A stretch of DNA of 9,074 nt. Source: an uncultured Clostridia bacterium. Its GTDB lineage: Bacteria > Bacillota > Clostridia > UMGS1883. Each line of letters begins with the position of its first letter. Position 1 is the stretch's first letter. The notes below the pieces were generated by a model. It was not told where the DNA came from and searched no databases. It saw only the letters and a list, made by a program, of their open reading frames with translations. Made by a program: the position numbers and the translations under genes. The DNA is taken from the NCBI GenBank assembly GCA_947624455.1, contig CANQKL010000061.1, positions 1 to 9,074 of the forward strand, read 5' to 3'. Shown one piece after another: positions 6,803 to 9,074 of this stretch.

Positions 6803-7651
6803 TTAATTATTCATCCACCGTCCGGTGGCTCCGCAGGGCAGCGTCAAGCCCGAGGATGTCACCGGCAAACCTATTTCATCGGCGGTTATCCTCCCCTTTG
6901 GCAGGGCGAGACTCATAATATTTTTCAGCACCCCGGGCTGTAGGCCCGTAGTATAGGAATTAAGTACAAAAAACAGTGGATCGTCGTCCAGGAGCAGGGC
7001 CGCTCTCTCCACAAAGGAAAAGAGACTGTCCTCCAGCTTCCACACCTCGCCGCCAGGGCCACGTCCATAGGACGGGGGATCCATTATAATGCCATGGTAC
7101 TTATTACCGCGGCGGATCTCCCGCTCCACCAGCTTGATACAATCATCCACAAAATAGCGTATGCCGTCAACTCCGCTGGCGGCGGCGTTTTCCTTGGCCC
7201 AGGCGACCATGCCCTTCGAGGCGTCCACATGGGTAACGCTGGCCCCTTCGGCGGCGCAGGCCACGCTGGCTCCGCCGGTGTAGGCAAAGAGGTTGAGTAC
7301 CCTCGCGCCCTTGCGGCCCACGAGCCTTTCCCGCATCCAATCCCAGTTTACCGCCTGCTCGGGGAAAAGCCCTGTGTGCTTAAAGCCCATGGGCTTGACG
7401 TTAAAGTTTAGGTCGCCGTAGCTGATACGCCAGCTTTCAGGCAGCTTTGTGCGGTAACTCCACTCACCGCCGCCGCTAGAGCTTCGCCGATAACAGGCGT
7501 CAGCCTTAGCCCATTTATCCAAAGCGCCGGGGCGATCCCAAATTACCTGAGGGTCGGGGCGGCAGAGGATAATATCCCCCCATCGCTCCAGCTTTTCTCC
7601 TTTGGAGGCGTCTATACATTCATAATCCTTCCATTTATCGGCAACAAGCAA
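6803..7651 (-). CDS. Class I SAM-dependent methyltransferase, RlmI/RlmK-like (probable RNA methyltransferase)
   Basis: A cytoplasmic S-adenosylmethionine-dependent methyltransferase of 282 residues. The SAM-binding motif I LNLFAYTGGASVA is at residues 119-131, motif II HVDASKG at 141-147, and the motif IV-like DPPSYGRGPGGE at 191-202. This motif set, preceded by 'GLFPEQAVNWDWM' (95-106), is typical of the methyltransferase domain found in RlmI/RlmK-type 23S rRNA methyltransferases. The N-terminal PUA RNA-binding domain of RlmI is absent; instead the first 90 residues form a small beta-rich region. An rRNA substrate is therefore inferred, not shown. The start is TTG at 7651, supported by AAAGGAGG 9 nt upstream and by the lack of a better in-frame ATG. 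A strong promoter lies about 80 bp upstream. Confidence 0.85.
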   Translation of the reverse strand: MLVADKWKDYECIDASKGEKLERWGDIILCRPDPQVIWDRPGALDKWAKADACYRRSSSGGGEWSYRTKLPESWRISYGDLNFNVKPMGFKHTGLFPEQAVNWDWMRERLVGRKGARVLNLFAYTGGASVACAAEGASVTHVDASKGMVAWAKENAAASGVDGIRYFVDDCIKLVEREIRRGNKYHGIIMDPPSYGRGPGGEVWKLEDSLFSFVERAALLLDDDPLFFVLNSYTTGLQPGVLKNIMSLALPKGRITADEIGLPVTSSGLTLPCGATGRWMNN

Positions 7652-7728
7652 TGCGAACGGCCTCCTTTTGTAAATTACATCTAAAAAAATTAATAATAAA
7701 CGGTCATGAGCAAAAATATTATATTATT

Positions 7729-7757
7729 ATTGTACCACAAATTTGCTCCCGCGTCAA
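7729..7757 (-). promoter_or_regulatory. Strong sigma-A promoter with extended -10, driving the methyltransferase gene
   Basis: On the minus strand TTGACG (7757-7752) is followed by 17 bp and TACAAT (7734-7729), each 5/6 to consensus. The -10 is preceded by TGG, giving the extended form TGnTACAAT. The predicted start is near 7722, leaving an AT-rich leader of about 70 nt before the TTG at 7651. The leader is far richer in A and T than the flanking genes and ends in a strong AAAGGAGG. It may also transcribe the downstream ecf-truA genes, since no other promoter is evident before them. Confidence 0.82.
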
Positions 7758-7762
7758 TACAT

Positions 7763-8149
7763 TCACCGCGCCCAAAAGGCATCCTTTATAAGTCGGGCTT
7801 CGCCGTTGCCGAAAACCTCCACCACGTCGAACCTCATTGGACAGCGGCCCAGCTTTCGGTTTTCTATGTAGATCTGCGCGGTTCGCACCAGCCGCCTCCG
7901 TTTTTCCGCCGTCACAGTCTGGGCCGGCGTGCCAAATTCCGCGCTGCTGCGCAGGCGCACCTCCACAAAGCAGATACAATCTCCATCCCGAGCGACTATG
8001 TCCAGCTCACCCACGTTGTGAACGGAAAAATTCCGCTCCACTATCACGTATCCCCTCTTTTTCAGCAGCTTGACAGCCAGCTCCTCGCCCATGCTCCCTA
8101 TTTCACTTTTAGATAAATTTTTTGACGAAAAGAGATCTGTGAACTTCAC
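7763..8149 (-). CDS. YraN/UPF0102 family nuclease-like protein
   Basis: A small cytoplasmic protein (128 residues from the GTG at 8149) of the UPF0102 family, which has a restriction-endonuclease-like fold and whose biological role is poorly defined. The conserved features are SEIGSMGEELAVKLLKKRGY (residues 15-34), NVGELDIVARDGD (45-57), the nuclease-type FVEVRLR (61-67) and the C-terminal RFDVVEV (106-112). Putative metal-binding residues D50 and E63 are intact, with Arg in the usual Lys/Arg position. The frame also has an ATG at 8158, but its only ribosome-binding site, AAGGAG at 8165-8160, is 1 nt away. The same site is 10 nt from the GTG at 8149, so the GTG is preferred. The gene overlaps the end of rnhB by 41 nt, and yraN next to rnhB is a common Firmicute arrangement. 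Confidence 0.88.
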   Translation of the reverse strand: MKFTDLFSSKNLSKSEIGSMGEELAVKLLKKRGYVIVERNFSVHNVGELDIVARDGDCICFVEVRLRSSAEFGTPAQTVTAEKRRRLVRTAQIYIENRKLGRCPMRFDVVEVFGNGEARLIKDAFWAR

Positions 8150-8723
8150 AGGCACCATACTCCTTCAGCGCGTCGATATGCAGCTTCGTGCCGTAACCCT
8201 TATGCTTGGCGAAGCCGTACATGGGATATTTTTTGTCCAGCTCCAGCATATAGCGATCCCGACTGACCTTTGCCAAGATCGAGGCCGCGGCCACGTTGGC
8301 GCTTTTGCCGTCGCCCTTCACAAGAGTCATAAACGGAATCGGACAACTGTTAAAGCCGTTGCCGTCGATTATGGCGAAATCGGCGTCGATCTGCTTTATA
8401 GCCCTTTCCATCGCCAAAAAGGCGGCGTTGCGAATATTTATCTTCTCTATTTCCTCCACGCTCGCGGTGGCTACGCCGTAGGACAGGGCCTTTTCCCTTA
8501 TCACATCGAAAAGCTCCTCCCGCCGTTTTTCGCTTACCTTTTTGCTGTCGTTGAGGCCGGGTATCTCCAGCCCGAAGGGCAGAACCACCGCCGCGGCGTA
8601 AACGTCCCCCGCCAAAGGGCCTCTGCCCGCCTCGTCGGCTCCGCATATCAGGCTGTAGCCGCTTTCACGGAGCCTGCGTTCCTCCAGCCAGAGATCCTGA
8701 GCGGGCTTATTCGGTTTTGGCAT
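8109..8723 (-). CDS. rnhB: Ribonuclease HII
   Basis: A cytoplasmic endoribonuclease that cuts the RNA strand of RNA-DNA hybrids and starts removal of single ribonucleotides misincorporated in DNA. The protein has 204 residues from the ATG at 8723. The four catalytic acidic residues can be assigned as D30 and E31 in GADEAGRGPLAGDV, D120 in IDGNG, and D138 in VKGDGKS, with the family's 18-residue spacing between the last two. 'AAASILAKVSRDRYM' (145-159) and 'YGFAKHKGYGTKLH' (169-182) are further hallmarks. AAGGAGG lies 9 nt before this ATG; a GTG two codons upstream is only 3 nt from it and was rejected. The gene begins 28 bp after rbgA, a common neighbour. Confidence 0.95.
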   Translation of the reverse strand: MPKPNKPAQDLWLEERRLRESGYSLICGADEAGRGPLAGDVYAAAVVLPFGLEIPGLNDSKKVSEKRREELFDVIREKALSYGVATASVEEIEKINIRNAAFLAMERAIKQIDADFAIIDGNGFNSCPIPFMTLVKGDGKSANVAAASILAKVSRDRYMLELDKKYPMYGFAKHKGYGTKLHIDALKEYGACEVHRSLFVKKFI

Positions 8724-8751
8724 AGACACGCGCCTCCTTACCCATGAGAGT

Positions 8752-9074
8752 TTATATAAGCTCCACCGTTAATCTCCCCAGTTTACCGCTGCGGAACTCG
8801 TCTAAAACTACATTTGCGCCCCGGAGCAGATCGACCTCTCCGCCCCGAACTATGAAGCCCCGGCGGCGGCATATCTCCTCCAGAACGGCCAAGCCGTCCA
8901 TATCCTCGGTCAGCTCGGCCCTATACCGCCGCGCGAGAGCGTCGGGATAATTTTCCTTCAGGAATGAGCAAAGCTCACAGGCCAGCTCCTCCATATCCAG
9001 TATCTCGTCCTTTATCGCTCCGGTGAAGGCCAGCCTCAACGCGGCCGCCTCATCCTCCAGCTTAGGCCAGAGAA
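8752..9074 (-). CDS. rbgA: Ribosome biogenesis GTPase RbgA (YlqF), C-terminal part
   Basis: The 3' end of a circularly permuted GTPase that acts late in 50S subunit assembly. The reading frame runs off the window at 9074. About 107 codons are visible, beginning with LWPKLEDEAAALRLAFTGAIKDEI. The 'LWPK' part is the end of the conserved DTPGxLWPK G3 region, and 'LAFTGAIKDEILD' follows it in RbgA. The helical C-terminal domain ends in 'RRRGFIVRGGEVDLLRGANVVLDEFRSGKLGRLTVELI', a very characteristic RbgA tail. The G4, G5 and G1 GTP-binding motifs of the permuted domain lie upstream, outside the window. The order rbgA-rnhB-yraN is widespread in Firmicutes and supports the call. Confidence 0.93.
   Translation of the reverse strand, partial: LWPKLEDEAAALRLAFTGAIKDEILDMEELACELCSFLKENYPDALARRYRAELTEDMDGLAVLEEICRRRGFIVRGGEVDLLRGANVVLDEFRSGKLGRLTVELI

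Noticed and set aside
7652..7722. Riboswitch or T-box in the methyltransferase leader
   Set aside because: The leader is short and AT-rich, with no T-box motif, no conserved riboswitch core that I recognise, and no terminator/antiterminator pair.

Overview
The window is a compact stretch of chromosome from a moderately GC-rich low-GC-lineage Gram-positive bacterium, most likely a Clostridia/Oscillospiraceae-type gut anaerobe. The evidence is a group II ECF transporter module fused to truA, strong AGGAGG-type ribosome-binding sites with GTG and TTG starts, an RbgA-RNase HII-YraN block, and a DUF5711-CvpA pair. All eleven supported genes lie on the minus strand, so transcription runs from high to low coordinates. 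There is no CRISPR array, tRNA, rRNA, phage gene or transposase gene.

In transcription order the layout is as follows. (1) 9074-7763: the C-terminus of the ribosome-assembly GTPase RbgA, then RNase HII (rnhB), then the YraN/UPF0102 nuclease-like protein, tightly packed. (2) 7762-7652: an AT-rich gap holding a near-consensus extended -10 promoter and a leader of about 70 nt. (3) 7651-6803: a class I SAM-dependent methyltransferase of the RlmI/RlmK-like type, starting at TTG. (4) 6802-6740: a short gap with a perfect 8-bp hairpin. (5) 6739-3493: ecfA1, ecfA2, ecfT and truA, joined by overlapping or abutting stop and start codons. (6) 3491-1753: a membrane-anchored DUF5711-like protein and a CvpA-family membrane protein, following truA with a 1-nt gap. 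(7) 1752-1635: a gap with a perfect TTGACA-N17-TATAAT promoter. (8) 1634-168: xylulokinase xylB. (9) 167-1: a non-coding tail with nested inverted repeats, possibly one end of a repeat or insertion element that continues off the window.

Functionally this is mostly housekeeping. RbgA, TruA and the methyltransferase act on ribosome, tRNA or rRNA maturation. RNase HII removes ribonucleotides from DNA. The ECF module energises uptake of vitamins or metals through S components encoded elsewhere. XylB feeds xylulose into the pentose phosphate pathway. I see no clear new biological system. The points most worth a second look are the DUF5711-CvpA pair, the ecf-truA block standing apart from its usual ribosomal-protein neighbours, the two strong promoters, and the structured DNA at 1-108.
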